A stretch of 64,000 bases of DNA from Pseudomonadota bacterium (GCA_018240525.1 JAFEFN010000013.1:992001-1056000), one strand, 5' to 3'. Positions 37,277 through 46,187 are shown, counted from the first letter of the stretch. The notes: generated from the letters alone by a model not told the origin. Translations and numbers: made by a program.

Positions 37277-38917
37277 ATGTACCTGAGCTTCTTCGGCCTC
37301 AACGAGAAACCGTTCGCGATCACGCCGGACCCGCGCTATCTCTACCTGAGCGAGCGCCACGCCGAGGCGCTCGCGCACCTGCTGTACGGCATCAACGAGG
37401 CCGGCGGGTTCGTGCAGCTCACCGGCGAGGTCGGCACCGGCAAGACCACGATCGTGCGCTCGCTGCTGGCGCAGACGCCGAAGAACGCCGAGATCGCCCT
37501 GATCCTCAACCCGAAGATGACGCCGACGGAGTTCATCCTCACCATCTGCGAGGAGATCGGGATCGGCGTACCCGACGATGCGCAGGGCAGCCTCAAGGAC
37601 CTGGTCGACATCCTCAGCCGCTACCTGCTGCGTGCGCACGCGGGCGGCCGGCGCGTGGTGCTGGTGGTGGACGAGGCGCAGAACCTCTCGCCCGAGGTGC
37701 TCGAGCAGGTGCGCCTGCTGACCAACCTGGAAACCAACACGCAGAAGCTGCTGCAGATCATCCTCATCGGCCAGCCGGAGCTGCGCGAGCTGCTGGCGCG
37801 CAACGAGCTGCGCCAGCTGGCGCAGCGGGTCACCGGGCGCTACCACCTCAACCCGCTGTCGCGCGAGGAGACCGCCGCCTACGTGCGCCATCGCCTGCGC
37901 GTGGCCGGGGCGACCACCGACATCTTCGCCGGCGCGGCGCTCGGGGAGGTGTTCCGCCTCTCCGAGGGCGTGCCGCGCGTCATCAACGTCATCAGCGACC
38001 GGGCGCTGCTGGGCGCCTACACGCTCGACCGGCACCGCGTGACCGCGGGCCTGGTGCGCGATGCGGCCGCGGAGGTCTTCGGCAAGCGCTTCGCGCCGCA
38101 GTGGCTCCCCTGGGCCGTGACCTTCGGCGTCGCCGCCGCGCTCACCGCGGTGACGGTGGCGCTGTGGAACTTCCAGCCCTGGAGCGGCCACGCCCGGGAG
38201 GCGGCCGCGCCGCAGGCCCAGGCCGCGGATCCGAACCCCGTGCCGGCCGCCGCCGCGGCCACGCCCGCGGCGCCGGCCGCGCCCCACCTCGGGGACCTGC
38301 TCACGCAGTACACCGCCGAGACCGACACCGACACCGCCTTCGCGCGCCTGTTCGGCCTGTGGAGCGCGCAGTACCAGCGCAGCAGCACCGACCCGTGCAC
38401 GCAGGCCGCGCAGCAGGGGCTGGAATGCGTCGCCGAACGCGGCTCCTTCGGGGAACTGCGCCTGTACAACCACCCGGCGATCCTGCTGCTGACCGACCCG
38501 TCCGGCGCCAGCCACCAGGTGGTGCTGACCGCGCTCGGCGACGACCAGGCCACGCTGCAGCTGGGCGGCACGCGCACGGTGCCCATCGGCGAGCTGACCC
38601 GCTACTGGCTCGGGGACTTCGTCATGCTGTGGCATCCTGCGAACTCGCCGGTGAAGTCGCTCTCGACCGGCATGCGCGGCGCGGACGTGCGCTGGCTGCG
38701 GCAGAGCCTGCAGAAGCTGCACGGCGCGGCGCCCGATGCACACGCGAGCGACCTGTTCGATGCACAGCTGGCCATGCAGGTGCGTGACTTCCAGCGCGCG
38801 CACCAGCTGTCCGTCGACGGCATCGCCGGCGTGCAGACGCAGATCGCGCTCGCCAGCGCGGTGGCCGGCGCGGGAGTGCCGGTGCTGGCCGCCATTGACA
38901 CGCCACACGGTGGGTGA
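37277..38917 (+). CDS. ExeA/GspA-like AAA ATPase with peptidoglycan-binding domain
   Basis: 546 residues. The start YLSFFGLNEKPFAITPDP is the family hallmark. AAA motifs follow: GEVGTGKTT (Walker A), VVDEAQNLSPE (Walker B), and the sensor region LIGQPELRELL. A membrane helix lies near 275-295, then an Ala/Pro linker, a domain with two Cys residues (DPCTQAAQQGLECVAERG), and a C-terminal peptidoglycan-binding domain (about 455-530, GMRGADVRWLRQSLQKL). ExeA proteins open peptidoglycan for secretin assembly. No secretin gene is in this window. GspB follows three bases after the stop. Confidence 0.87.
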   Translation: MYLSFFGLNEKPFAITPDPRYLYLSERHAEALAHLLYGINEAGGFVQLTGEVGTGKTTIVRSLLAQTPKNAEIALILNPKMTPTEFILTICEEIGIGVPDDAQGSLKDLVDILSRYLLRAHAGGRRVVLVVDEAQNLSPEVLEQVRLLTNLETNTQKLLQIILIGQPELRELLARNELRQLAQRVTGRYHLNPLSREETAAYVRHRLRVAGATTDIFAGAALGEVFRLSEGVPRVINVISDRALLGAYTLDRHRVTAGLVRDAAAEVFGKRFAPQWLPWAVTFGVAAALTAVTVALWNFQPWSGHAREAAAPQAQAADPNPVPAAAAATPAAPAAPHLGDLLTQYTAETDTDTAFARLFGLWSAQYQRSSTDPCTQAAQQGLECVAERGSFGELRLYNHPAILLLTDPSGASHQVVLTALGDDQATLQLGGTRTVPIGELTRYWLGDFVMLWHPANSPVKSLSTGMRGADVRWLRQSLQKLHGAAPDAHASDLFDAQLAMQVRDFQRAHQLSVDGIAGVQTQIALASAVAGAGVPVLAAIDTPHGG

Positions 38918-38920
38918 ACG

Positions 38921-39634
38921 ATGTCCTTCATCCTCGACGCACTGAAGAAATCCGAGACCGACCGCCAGCGCCAGAGCGGGCCGGCGCTGTTCGAAGTGAA
39001 GGTGGCGCCACGCCGCGTCGGGCTGCCCTCCTGGGCCATCGCGCTCGGGGTGCTGCTGGCGATCAACCTCGTCATCGTGATGTGGATGCTGCTGCGGCAT
39101 CCGAGCGCGCCGGCCGAGTCGCCCGCCGCGACCGCCGTGCCCGCCGGCGCACCGGCACCGGCGCGTGCGGCGGTGCCCGCGGCGCCTGCACCGGCCGTGG
39201 CCGTGCAGGGCGCGCCCCCGGCCGGCGGTGCGCCGCAGGCCCTCGCGCCGCCGAGCGTGCCGACGCCGGTGGCGAATGCGGCGCAGGCCCAGGGCCTGGC
39301 GCCGGCCGCCGCAGCGGTGCCCGAGACCAGCCCGGAGGACCTCGCGCCGGCGGCCGAACCGGCGCCCTCGATGGGCAGCCACGTCCAGCGCGGCACGGCC
39401 GAGGGAGTGCCGCTGTATACCGACGCGGCGGTGGTGCCGGGCACGCACATCCCGGCGCTGCGCCTGGACCTGCACGTGTACGCGGCGCGTCCCGAGGACC
39501 GCTTCGTCATGATCAACATGAAGAAGCTGCGCGAGGGGGACTCGCTCCCGGAGGGCGTGCGGGTGGAGGCCATCACGCCCGAGGGGGCCGTGCTGTCGTA
39601 TTCGGGCTCGCGGTTCCTGCTGCCCAACAACTGA
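38921..39634 (+). CDS. gspB: GspB-like type II secretion assembly protein
   Basis: 237 residues. The conserved start SFILDALKKSETDRQRQ, one membrane helix (about 38-58), a long Ala/Pro-rich periplasmic linker and a C-terminal GspB domain (about 155-235, VPLYTDAAVVPG to LSYSGSRFLLPNN) are typical. With ExeA it forms a complex that carries secretin subunits to the outer membrane. It starts three bases after the ExeA-like gene, clearly one operon. Confidence 0.88.
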   Translation: MSFILDALKKSETDRQRQSGPALFEVKVAPRRVGLPSWAIALGVLLAINLVIVMWMLLRHPSAPAESPAATAVPAGAPAPARAAVPAAPAPAVAVQGAPPAGGAPQALAPPSVPTPVANAAQAQGLAPAAAAVPETSPEDLAPAAEPAPSMGSHVQRGTAEGVPLYTDAAVVPGTHIPALRLDLHVYAARPEDRFVMINMKKLREGDSLPEGVRVEAITPEGAVLSYSGSRFLLPNN

Positions 39635-39674
39635 CCCGGCGGGCGCCGTTTCCCCGCTTTTTCCTGCGGTTGGG

Positions 39675-39767
39675 GCGCCCCCGGGACCGGGGCGCTCGCC
39701 TGCCAACCCCTACAAGATGACCAGTTTCACAGAATCCGGGGGCCATTAGCGACAGGCCCCCCGGGTT
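39675..39767. other. Two consecutive hairpins between gspB and the TonB-fusion gene
   Basis: Hairpin one pairs GCGCCCC (39675-39681) with GGGGCGC (39689-39695). Hairpin two pairs CCGGGGGCC (39736-39744) with GGCCCCCCGG (39755-39764), one C bulged, and can extend by three A/T or G-T pairs on each side. Neither has a T-run, so they are not classical intrinsic terminators. They may slow the polymerase, protect mRNA ends or set operon ratios. Confidence 0.4.
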
Positions 39768-39833
39768 GCGTCATCGTGGCCGTTGCCGGCGGGCCCAGGG
39801 GTCCGACGGGCAGGTTTTCCAAGCGGGACGGTC

Positions 39834-41921
39834 GTGGCCACGAGCAATCCAGCGCATGCCTCCAGAGCAGCGGCGCCCCCGGGCGCCGCCCCGCTGCCGT
39901 TGGCGCCCGCCTCCCCGCCGCTGCTCGTCCTGAGCCAGGACGAGAAGTTCCTCGCCCTGCTGCGCAAGGTCTGCGAGCCGGCGCACGCGGTGCGCGCCAC
40001 CGGCTCCGAGATCGACTTCTCCGCGGCCCTCATGGCGCACCACGCCGGGGTCGCGGTTCTGGATGCCGCGGCGCTCGCCAGCCCGGTGGTCGCGCTGGCC
40101 GCGCGCCTCAACGCGCAGTTTCCCGAGCTGGTGCTGATCGTCGCCGGCGGCGCTGCCGAACAGGCCGCACTCGCAGCCCAGATCACCGACGGCTCGGTGC
40201 ACCGCTTCCTGCACAAGCCGCTCTCCGAGCAGCGCGTGCGGCTGTTCGTCCAATCCGCCTGGCGGCGGCAACACGAGGCCAGCACCGGCCGGCGGGGCGC
40301 GGCGCCCCCGGCAGCGCCGGCGCGCCGGCCCTGGTGGCTGGTGGCCGTGGCCGCACTGCTGGTGGCGGTCCCGCTCGCCTGGCTGCTGCGCTCCCCGGGC
40401 AACACCCTGCACGGCCACTCGGCCACCTCGGCCGCCGATGACGCCAAGCTCGAAGTCCTGCTGCAGCGCGCCGACCATGCCCTCGCCACCGGCGCCCTGG
40501 TCGCCCCGCCGGCGGAGAACGCCGCGGACCTCTACCGCGAGGCACTCGGCCTCAGCGCGCGCGACCCGCGCGCCGTGAGCGGGCTGGAGCAGGTGATCGA
40601 CCGCCTGCTGACCGATGCCGATGCGCAGCTGCAGGCCCACCAGCTCGAGGCCGCGCAGCGGCTGGCCGATGCGGCCCGGTCCATCAGCCCCAACCACCCG
40701 CGCGTGGCCTTCCTCGCCGCGCAGATCGGCGCGCAGCGCGAGCGCCTGGTGCTCTCCCGCGCGCAGCGTGCGGCGGCCAGCGGCGATGTCAGCTCCGCGC
40801 TCGCGGTGCTCGATGATGCCGCGCGCGGCGGTGCGCACCGCTCGACCCTGGTCGATGAGGCACGGCAGCAGCTCGCCCAGAAGCAGATCGACGCACGCAT
40901 CACCGACTACCTCGCCCGCGCGCGCGAGGCACTGGCCACCGGGGCGGTGCTGCAGCCCCCGGAGCAGAACGCCCGCTTCTACGTGGAGTCGGCGCGCGCG
41001 CTGGCGCCCAACAGCCCCGCCGTTCTGCAGGTGCGCGGCGAAGTCATCGCGCGCCTGCTCGCCGAGGCGCACCAGGCGGTGAGCACCGGCAGCGCCGAGG
41101 CCGCCGACGGCTGGATCTCAGCCGCCGCGGATGCCGGCGCGGACGCCGCGGAGGTGGAGTCCCTGCGCGCCGCTGCCGCGCAGCTGCGCGGCAGCGCGCG
41201 CGCGGACACGACCACCCGGCTGGAGGGTCTGTTCGGCCTGCGCATGTCGCAGGGCAAGGTGCTGGAGCCGGCCGGCGACAGCGCGCGCTTCTACCTGGAG
41301 CAGATGGCGCAACTGGAACCGGCGAGCAGCTCGACCCTGAGTGCGCGCAGCGCCTTCGAGACGCGCCTCACCGATGAGGCGCGCGCGGCCGTGCACGAGA
41401 AGGACTATGCCGGGGCACGCCGCTGGCTGGCTGCGGCGCACGCCAATGGCGCAAGCCCCACCACGGTTGCGGCCATCGAGGCGGAGCTCGCGGCTGCGAC
41501 GGCCACCCCCGCGCGGGCGGAACCCGAGGCCGCGGCGGCGAGCGGCGCTCTGGCCGGCGCGGCCGCGACCCCGGCCGGCAACGCGGCCGCCACCCCTGCG
41601 CCGGCGCCCGCCGTGCCGACGCCGAAGGCCGCGGACAGCTACGTGAGCGCCAGCGAACTGACGCGCACCCGCTATACGCAGCCGGACTTCCCGCTGCTCG
41701 CGCGCGAGCGCGGCATCGATGGCTGGGTCGACCTGCAGTTCACCGTGCATCGCGACGGCACGCTCGGGGATGTCACGGTGATCGCCGCCGAGCCGGCCGG
41801 CGTCTTCGATCAGTCGGCCCTGGATGCGGTGCGGCGCTGGCGCTACCAGCCGGTCATGCGCGACGGGCAGGCCGTCGAACAGCGCGCGCGCATCCGCGTG
41901 CGCTTCGCGGTGAAGTCGTGA
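39834..41921 (+). CDS. Receiver-like/TM/repeat/TonB C-terminal fusion protein
   Basis: 695 residues from a GTG at 39834 (a TTG at 39783 would add 17). Residues 30-150 look like a response-regulator receiver: acidic SQDEK, a candidate phospho-Asp in AVLDAAAL and the conserved Lys in LHKPLS; the Thr/Ser position is Ala/Gly. A membrane helix lies at 162-185. Three related units start near 208, 359 and 462 (for example ALATGAVLQPPEQNARFY). An Ala/Pro linker precedes a TonB C-terminal domain (602-695, QPDFPLLARERGIDGWVDL). The receiver would be cytoplasmic and the TonB domain periplasmic. The stop overlaps the kinase start (GTGA). Confidence 0.8.
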   Translation: MATSNPAHASRAAAPPGAAPLPLAPASPPLLVLSQDEKFLALLRKVCEPAHAVRATGSEIDFSAALMAHHAGVAVLDAAALASPVVALAARLNAQFPELVLIVAGGAAEQAALAAQITDGSVHRFLHKPLSEQRVRLFVQSAWRRQHEASTGRRGAAPPAAPARRPWWLVAVAALLVAVPLAWLLRSPGNTLHGHSATSAADDAKLEVLLQRADHALATGALVAPPAENAADLYREALGLSARDPRAVSGLEQVIDRLLTDADAQLQAHQLEAAQRLADAARSISPNHPRVAFLAAQIGAQRERLVLSRAQRAAASGDVSSALAVLDDAARGGAHRSTLVDEARQQLAQKQIDARITDYLARAREALATGAVLQPPEQNARFYVESARALAPNSPAVLQVRGEVIARLLAEAHQAVSTGSAEAADGWISAAADAGADAAEVESLRAAAAQLRGSARADTTTRLEGLFGLRMSQGKVLEPAGDSARFYLEQMAQLEPASSSTLSARSAFETRLTDEARAAVHEKDYAGARRWLAAAHANGASPTTVAAIEAELAAATATPARAEPEAAAASGALAGAAATPAGNAAATPAPAPAVPTPKAADSYVSASELTRTRYTQPDFPLLARERGIDGWVDLQFTVHRDGTLGDVTVIAAEPAGVFDQSALDAVRRWRYQPVMRDGQAVEQRARIRVRFAVKS

Positions 41922-43384
41922 CCAGCAACCGCAGCGCGCCCCCGGCGCGGGTGCTCGTCGTGGACGACGACGTGCGTTACAGCGAGTGGCTGCGCCACCA
42001 CCTGGATGTCGTTTGCCCCCAGGCGAGCGTGAGCCTGCTCAACCTGGTCGAATTCGAGCGCTGGTGCACCTTGTTCTCGGGTCGCGACTGCGACCTGCTG
42101 ATCCTCGGTGCCGCCTTCGGTGAAAGCCCCGAGGATCCGGCGGCCCTCGGGCTGTCGCTGCTGCGCAGGCTGCGCGACCAGCCGGCCACGCCCGCGGTGA
42201 TCGCCCTGGCCGAGCAGGGGAACGAGCTGACCGCGGTCCGCGCCATGCAGCTGGGGGCGGTGGACTACCTGCCCAAGCGCCTGCTCACCCCCGATCGCCT
42301 GCGCACCGCGGTGCGCATCGCCCTGCGGCGCGTCGAGCGGCGCGTGGCGCGGCGGCTGGCCAGCCTTGCCAACCTCTCGCGCGAGCAGGCGCTGCAGGCG
42401 CAGGCCGAGGCGGCCGTGGCGGCCGCCTTCGGCGAGGCGCCGGGCGGCGCGAAGCCCGCCGACGTACCCGCCGGCGCCCCGGAAGTGCCGGTGCCGGCCG
42501 AGGCCGCCGAGGCCGGCGAGGCGTTGCAGCCGGCCGGCGTCGCCGCACTGCTGGCGGCCGCCAATGCCGAGGTGATCCCCGGCTACACGCTGCGGCTGAA
42601 GATCGGGGAGTCCGAGAAGGCGGTGGTCTACCTCGCCACCAGCAGCCACCGTGGCCACAACGTGGCGCTCAAGGTGAGCAAGACGCTGAGCGAGGCCTCC
42701 GGAAGGCACATCCTCGAGCGCGAGTACACGGCGATCATGGCCGTGCGCAGCCCGCTGGTGGTCGAGATCTACGACTACGGCCTGCACGCGGGCATGGAAT
42801 ACCTGGCGATGGAGTACCTGCCGCGCGGGGACCTGAAGGCGCGCATCCAGCGCGGCGTGAGCGAGCAGGACGCGCTGCACTACATCGTGCAGATCGCCTC
42901 CGCGCTGCAGGTCGTGCACGAGGCCGGACTCGTGCACCGCGACCTCAAGCCGCCCAACGTCATGCTGCGCGAGAACGACGGCGTCGCGCTGATCGACTTC
43001 GGTCTGGCGCGCTCCCTGCTGGGCAACACCGCCAGCACCCACACCGGCGTGCTGCTCGGCTCGCCCTACTACATGAGCCCGGAGCAGGCGCTGGGCGAGA
43101 CCCTGGATGCCCGCTCGGACTTCTACAGCCTGGGCATCATCTGCTACGAGATGCTCGCCGGTAACAAGCCCTACACCGGCGAGACGGCCATGGAAGTGCT
43201 GCAGCAGCACGTCAGCGCGCCGCTGCCGACGCTGCCGCCGGAGCGCGCCCGCTACCAGCCCTTCCTGGAGCGCCTGCTCGCCAAGGCGCGCGGCGAGCGC
43301 TTCGCGACCGCCGCCGAGATCATCGTGGCCGCCGCGGCGCTCAGCCAAGGCGCGGCCGGCGAAGCCCAGACCAGCGCCGCCTAG
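41918..43384 (+). CDS. Receiver-domain Ser/Thr protein kinase
   Basis: 488 residues. The receiver (12-130) starts with VLVVDDDVRYSEWL and keeps the Lys in DYLPK, but the phospho-acceptor position reads ILGAAFGE, so the Asp is lost. After an Ala-rich linker the kinase domain (about 220-480) shows VALKV, HRDLKPPN, IDFGLAR and SPYYMSPEQ, all catalytic residues. The nucleotide loop is unusual (IGESEKAVVYLAT, lacking GxGxxG). No membrane helix follows the kinase, so it is cytoplasmic. It overlaps the TonB-fusion gene by four bases, which argues for a shared pathway. Confidence 0.88.
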   Translation: MTSNRSAPPARVLVVDDDVRYSEWLRHHLDVVCPQASVSLLNLVEFERWCTLFSGRDCDLLILGAAFGESPEDPAALGLSLLRRLRDQPATPAVIALAEQGNELTAVRAMQLGAVDYLPKRLLTPDRLRTAVRIALRRVERRVARRLASLANLSREQALQAQAEAAVAAAFGEAPGGAKPADVPAGAPEVPVPAEAAEAGEALQPAGVAALLAAANAEVIPGYTLRLKIGESEKAVVYLATSSHRGHNVALKVSKTLSEASGRHILEREYTAIMAVRSPLVVEIYDYGLHAGMEYLAMEYLPRGDLKARIQRGVSEQDALHYIVQIASALQVVHEAGLVHRDLKPPNVMLRENDGVALIDFGLARSLLGNTASTHTGVLLGSPYYMSPEQALGETLDARSDFYSLGIICYEMLAGNKPYTGETAMEVLQQHVSAPLPTLPPERARYQPFLERLLAKARGERFATAAEIIVAAAALSQGAAGEAQTSAA

Positions 43385-43408
43385 CTCGGGCAGCGCGCGG
43401 GACTCGGC

Positions 43409-44704
43409 TCAGGCCTGCGCCCGCTCGGCGCGCCGCCGGAACCCGTTCCCCAGCGCGATCGCCAGCACCGCCCACGCCCCGGCGATCGCCGCGCCCAGCC
43501 AGCCGATGGCGGAGGGCCCGAAGCCCGCCACCTGGGTGAGCACCTTGTAGAGCGAGCCGCTGAGCGCATCGCCACCGCGATAGGCGAACGTGTCGATGAG
43601 GCTCTTGGCCTGGTATTTCTCCTCGCGGCTGACCACGGTGAAGAGCGAGTCGCGGCAGGGGCGGGTCAGCCCGTAGTCGGCGACGCGGCGCACCGCGTAC
43701 ACGCCCACCAACACCGCGAACGTCGGCACCAGCGCGAACAGCGCGTAGCCGGCCACCATCATGACCGGCACCGCCACCAGCAGCGCGCGCATCCCCAGCC
43801 AGCGGATCAGCCGGCCGAACAGCAGCGCCTGCAGCAGCAGCGAGGCCAGCTGCACCGCAAGGTCGATGCGTCCGAAGAAGCGCGTGCGCTCATCGGTGCT
43901 GTGGAACACCTTGGCGACGAAGGCCGCCTGCTCCAGGTACAGGAACGTCGACACCCAGGTCATGAAGAGCACGAACAGCGCGATGCCGAGCAGGTAGGGC
44001 GAGCGCACCACCTGCGAGAACGCGGCGAACACCCCGCCGCCCACGCCGCGCTCGGCGACAGCCTGCGCGGGTGCCCCGGCGGCGGGCAGCGACGCGGGTC
44101 CCCGGGCGCGCTGCCAGTGGATGACCTGCCTCATGAAGACCAGCGACAGCAGCAGGAGCCCGGCCGACAGCGGCAGCAGGTTGATCGCCCCCATGGGCAC
44201 CGCCAGCGCCTGCGCCGTGAACGGGCCGATCAGCCCGCCGGTGCTGGCGCCGGCCCAGATGAAGCCGAACAGGCGCACCGCCTGCTCGCGGTTGAACACG
44301 TCGGCCATCAGGCTCCAGAAGGCGGCGACGATGAACAGGTTGAAGACGCTCACCCACACGAAGTAGGTGCGCGCGATCCAGGTGTGATCCTCCTGCAGGC
44401 GGAACCAGAACCAGAAGGCGATGAGGTTGGCGGCGAAGAAGCCGTAGACCCAGGGCAGGAACACCGAGCGCGGCAGCCGCGAGGTCATCCAGCCGTAGAC
44501 CGGCTGCAGCAGCAGCATGGTCACGAACACGCCCCAAAAAAGGTAGGGGATCTTGTCCAGGCCACCGGTGATGCCGAGCGCATCGCGCACCGGTCGCAGC
44601 ATGGTGTAGCTGGCGAAGGTGCACAGCAGGGTCGCGAACGAGGCCAGCAGCGCGGGCGCCTCACCGGGCTCGAGGACGACCAGGCGGCGCAGGAATGGGT
44701 TCAT
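43409..44704 (-). CDS. ADP/ATP translocase-like (NTT/MFS) membrane transporter
   Basis: 431 residues with about 12 membrane helices. SYTMLRPVRDALGI at helix one and RRVADYGLTRPCRDSLFTVV with SREEKYQAKSLIDTFAYR in the second half resemble the nucleotide-transporter (NTT/Tlc) family in the MFS superfamily. Free-living bacteria carry such genes with unknown cargo. The gene lies downstream of the M20 peptidase gene on the same strand, with a 145-base gap holding a 12-base palindrome. No good ribosome binding site precedes the ATG at 44704. Confidence 0.75.
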   Translation of the reverse strand: MNPFLRRLVVLEPGEAPALLASFATLLCTFASYTMLRPVRDALGITGGLDKIPYLFWGVFVTMLLLQPVYGWMTSRLPRSVFLPWVYGFFAANLIAFWFWFRLQEDHTWIARTYFVWVSVFNLFIVAAFWSLMADVFNREQAVRLFGFIWAGASTGGLIGPFTAQALAVPMGAINLLPLSAGLLLLSLVFMRQVIHWQRARGPASLPAAGAPAQAVAERGVGGGVFAAFSQVVRSPYLLGIALFVLFMTWVSTFLYLEQAAFVAKVFHSTDERTRFFGRIDLAVQLASLLLQALLFGRLIRWLGMRALLVAVPVMMVAGYALFALVPTFAVLVGVYAVRRVADYGLTRPCRDSLFTVVSREEKYQAKSLIDTFAYRGGDALSGSLYKVLTQVAGFGPSAIGWLGAAIAGAWAVLAIALGNGFRRRAERAQA

Positions 44705-44752
44705 GGCAGTGCACTTCGATGTTGTGACCGAATCGGGGACCAGGGCCCGCCG

Positions 44753-44764
44753 GCATGATCATGC
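44753..44764. promoter_or_regulatory. 12-bp perfect palindrome upstream of the translocase-like gene
   Basis: GCATGATCATGC is a perfect palindrome 49 bases before the ATG of the minus-strand transporter gene. It is a possible operator. GC-rich flanks (CCGCCG, CGGCCCC) do not extend the symmetry cleanly. Confidence 0.3.
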
Positions 44765-44849
44765 GGCCCCGCCGCGTGGCCGGCAGCGAGGCCGGCGCGC
44801 CCGCCCGGGGAGCGCTTGCCGTCGCCCGCGTCCGCGCCCGTGGGACCGG

Positions 44850-46187
44850 TCACTGCGAGCCGCCCGAGGTGAGGTAGTCCACCACCACGCGCGTCATGGC
44901 GCGCAGGCCCACGGCGATGCCGCTCTCGTCGATGTAGAAATAATCCGAGTGGTTGGCCGGGGCCGTGGCCGGATCCTGCGCCGCGGGGGTGATGCCGACG
45001 AAGAAGAAGAATCCCGGGACCTTCTTGGCGAAGAACGCGAAGTCCTCCGAGGCGGTGACCGGGGGCACCTGCCGCACGTTCGCCTCCCCGACCACCGCGG
45101 CCAGCGAGGGCACCACCCGCTGCGTGAGTGCCGGGTCGTTGTAGGTCACAGGATAGGGGGCGTCGCTGAAGATGAGCTCGGCGGTGGCGCCGTTGGCCGC
45201 GGCGGTGTGCTCCACGATGAGCTTCATGTGCTCGAGCACCAGGGCACGCTGCTCCGCGGTGAAGGTGCGCACCGTGCCCAGCAGGGTGACATCCGCCGGG
45301 ATGATGTTGTTGCGGATGCCGCCCTTGATGGCGCCGATGGTGACGATCGCCGGGTTGGTGCTGATGTCCACGTTGCGGCTCACCACGGTCTGCAGGGCGC
45401 TGACCATCTGCGCGGAGGTGACGATGGGGTCGACGGCCTGCCACGGGCGGGCGCCGTGCGCCTGCTTGCCGTGGACGATCACCTTGAACATGTCGACCCC
45501 GGCCATCGTGGGCCCGGACCGGTAACCCACCTGCCCGGCACTGAGTGCCGCCCACACGTGCATGCCGAACACCGCCTGCGGCGGGTACTTCTCGAACACG
45601 CCTTCCTTGAGCATCAGCTGCGCGCCGCCCTCCTCGCCATCCGGCGGGCCCTCCTCGGCGGGCTGGAAGATGAACAGCACGTTGCCGGGAAGACTGGCGC
45701 GCGCGGCGCTCAGCGCCGCCGCCAGGCCGAGCAGCATGGCGGTGTGCGCGTCGTGGCCGCAGGCGTGCATGACGCCCACGCTCTCGCCATGGTAGGTGGT
45801 GGTCACGTGCGAGGCGAAGGGCACGTCGGTCTTCTCGGTGACCGGCAGCGCGTCCATGTCGGCACGCACCGCGACGGTCGGTCCGGGCCGTGCGCCCCGG
45901 AGCAGGGCGACGACGCCGGTGTGGGCGATGCCGGTGTGCACCTCCAGGCCGAGCTTGCGCAGTTCGTCGGCCACCAGCTGCGCGGTGCGCGTCTCGCGGT
46001 TGCCCAGTTCGGGGTGTGCATGGATGTCGCGCCGCCAGGCGATGACGCTCGGCAGCTCCTTGGCATCGAGTGCGTCCAGGGTCGCAGCGTCGAGTTCGGC
46101 GGCCGGGAGGGCGCGGGCCAGGCACAGGCACCCCGCGAGGATCGCGCCGGCGGCGGCTGGGGGGACTCTCACGCGGCGCACTCCCAT
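44850..46187 (-). CDS. Exported M20-family amidohydrolase
   Basis: 445 residues. A signal peptide (about 1-28, AAAGAILAGCLCLARALPAA) precedes an M20D peptidase/amidohydrolase. Metal ligands lie in VRADMDALPV, MHACGHDAHTAMLLG and FQPAEEGPPDGEEGG, and the late motif is ASEDFAFF. The dimerisation domain sits between. Relatives remove acyl groups from amino acids or hippurate-type substrates. The signal means a periplasmic or secreted enzyme, unlike most relatives, which are cytoplasmic. The ATG at 46187 is the only start that places the signal peptide at the N-terminus. Confidence 0.88.
   Translation of the reverse strand: MGVRRVRVPPAAAGAILAGCLCLARALPAAELDAATLDALDAKELPSVIAWRRDIHAHPELGNRETRTAQLVADELRKLGLEVHTGIAHTGVVALLRGARPGPTVAVRADMDALPVTEKTDVPFASHVTTTYHGESVGVMHACGHDAHTAMLLGLAAALSAARASLPGNVLFIFQPAEEGPPDGEEGGAQLMLKEGVFEKYPPQAVFGMHVWAALSAGQVGYRSGPTMAGVDMFKVIVHGKQAHGARPWQAVDPIVTSAQMVSALQTVVSRNVDISTNPAIVTIGAIKGGIRNNIIPADVTLLGTVRTFTAEQRALVLEHMKLIVEHTAAANGATAELIFSDAPYPVTYNDPALTQRVVPSLAAVVGEANVRQVPPVTASEDFAFFAKKVPGFFFFVGITPAAQDPATAPANHSDYFYIDESGIAVGLRAMTRVVVDYLTSGGSQ

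Noticed and set aside
39783..39833. TTG at 39783 as start of the TonB fusion
   Set aside because: The GTG at 39834 gives a more natural N-terminus; the extra 17 residues show no conserved feature. It remains possible.
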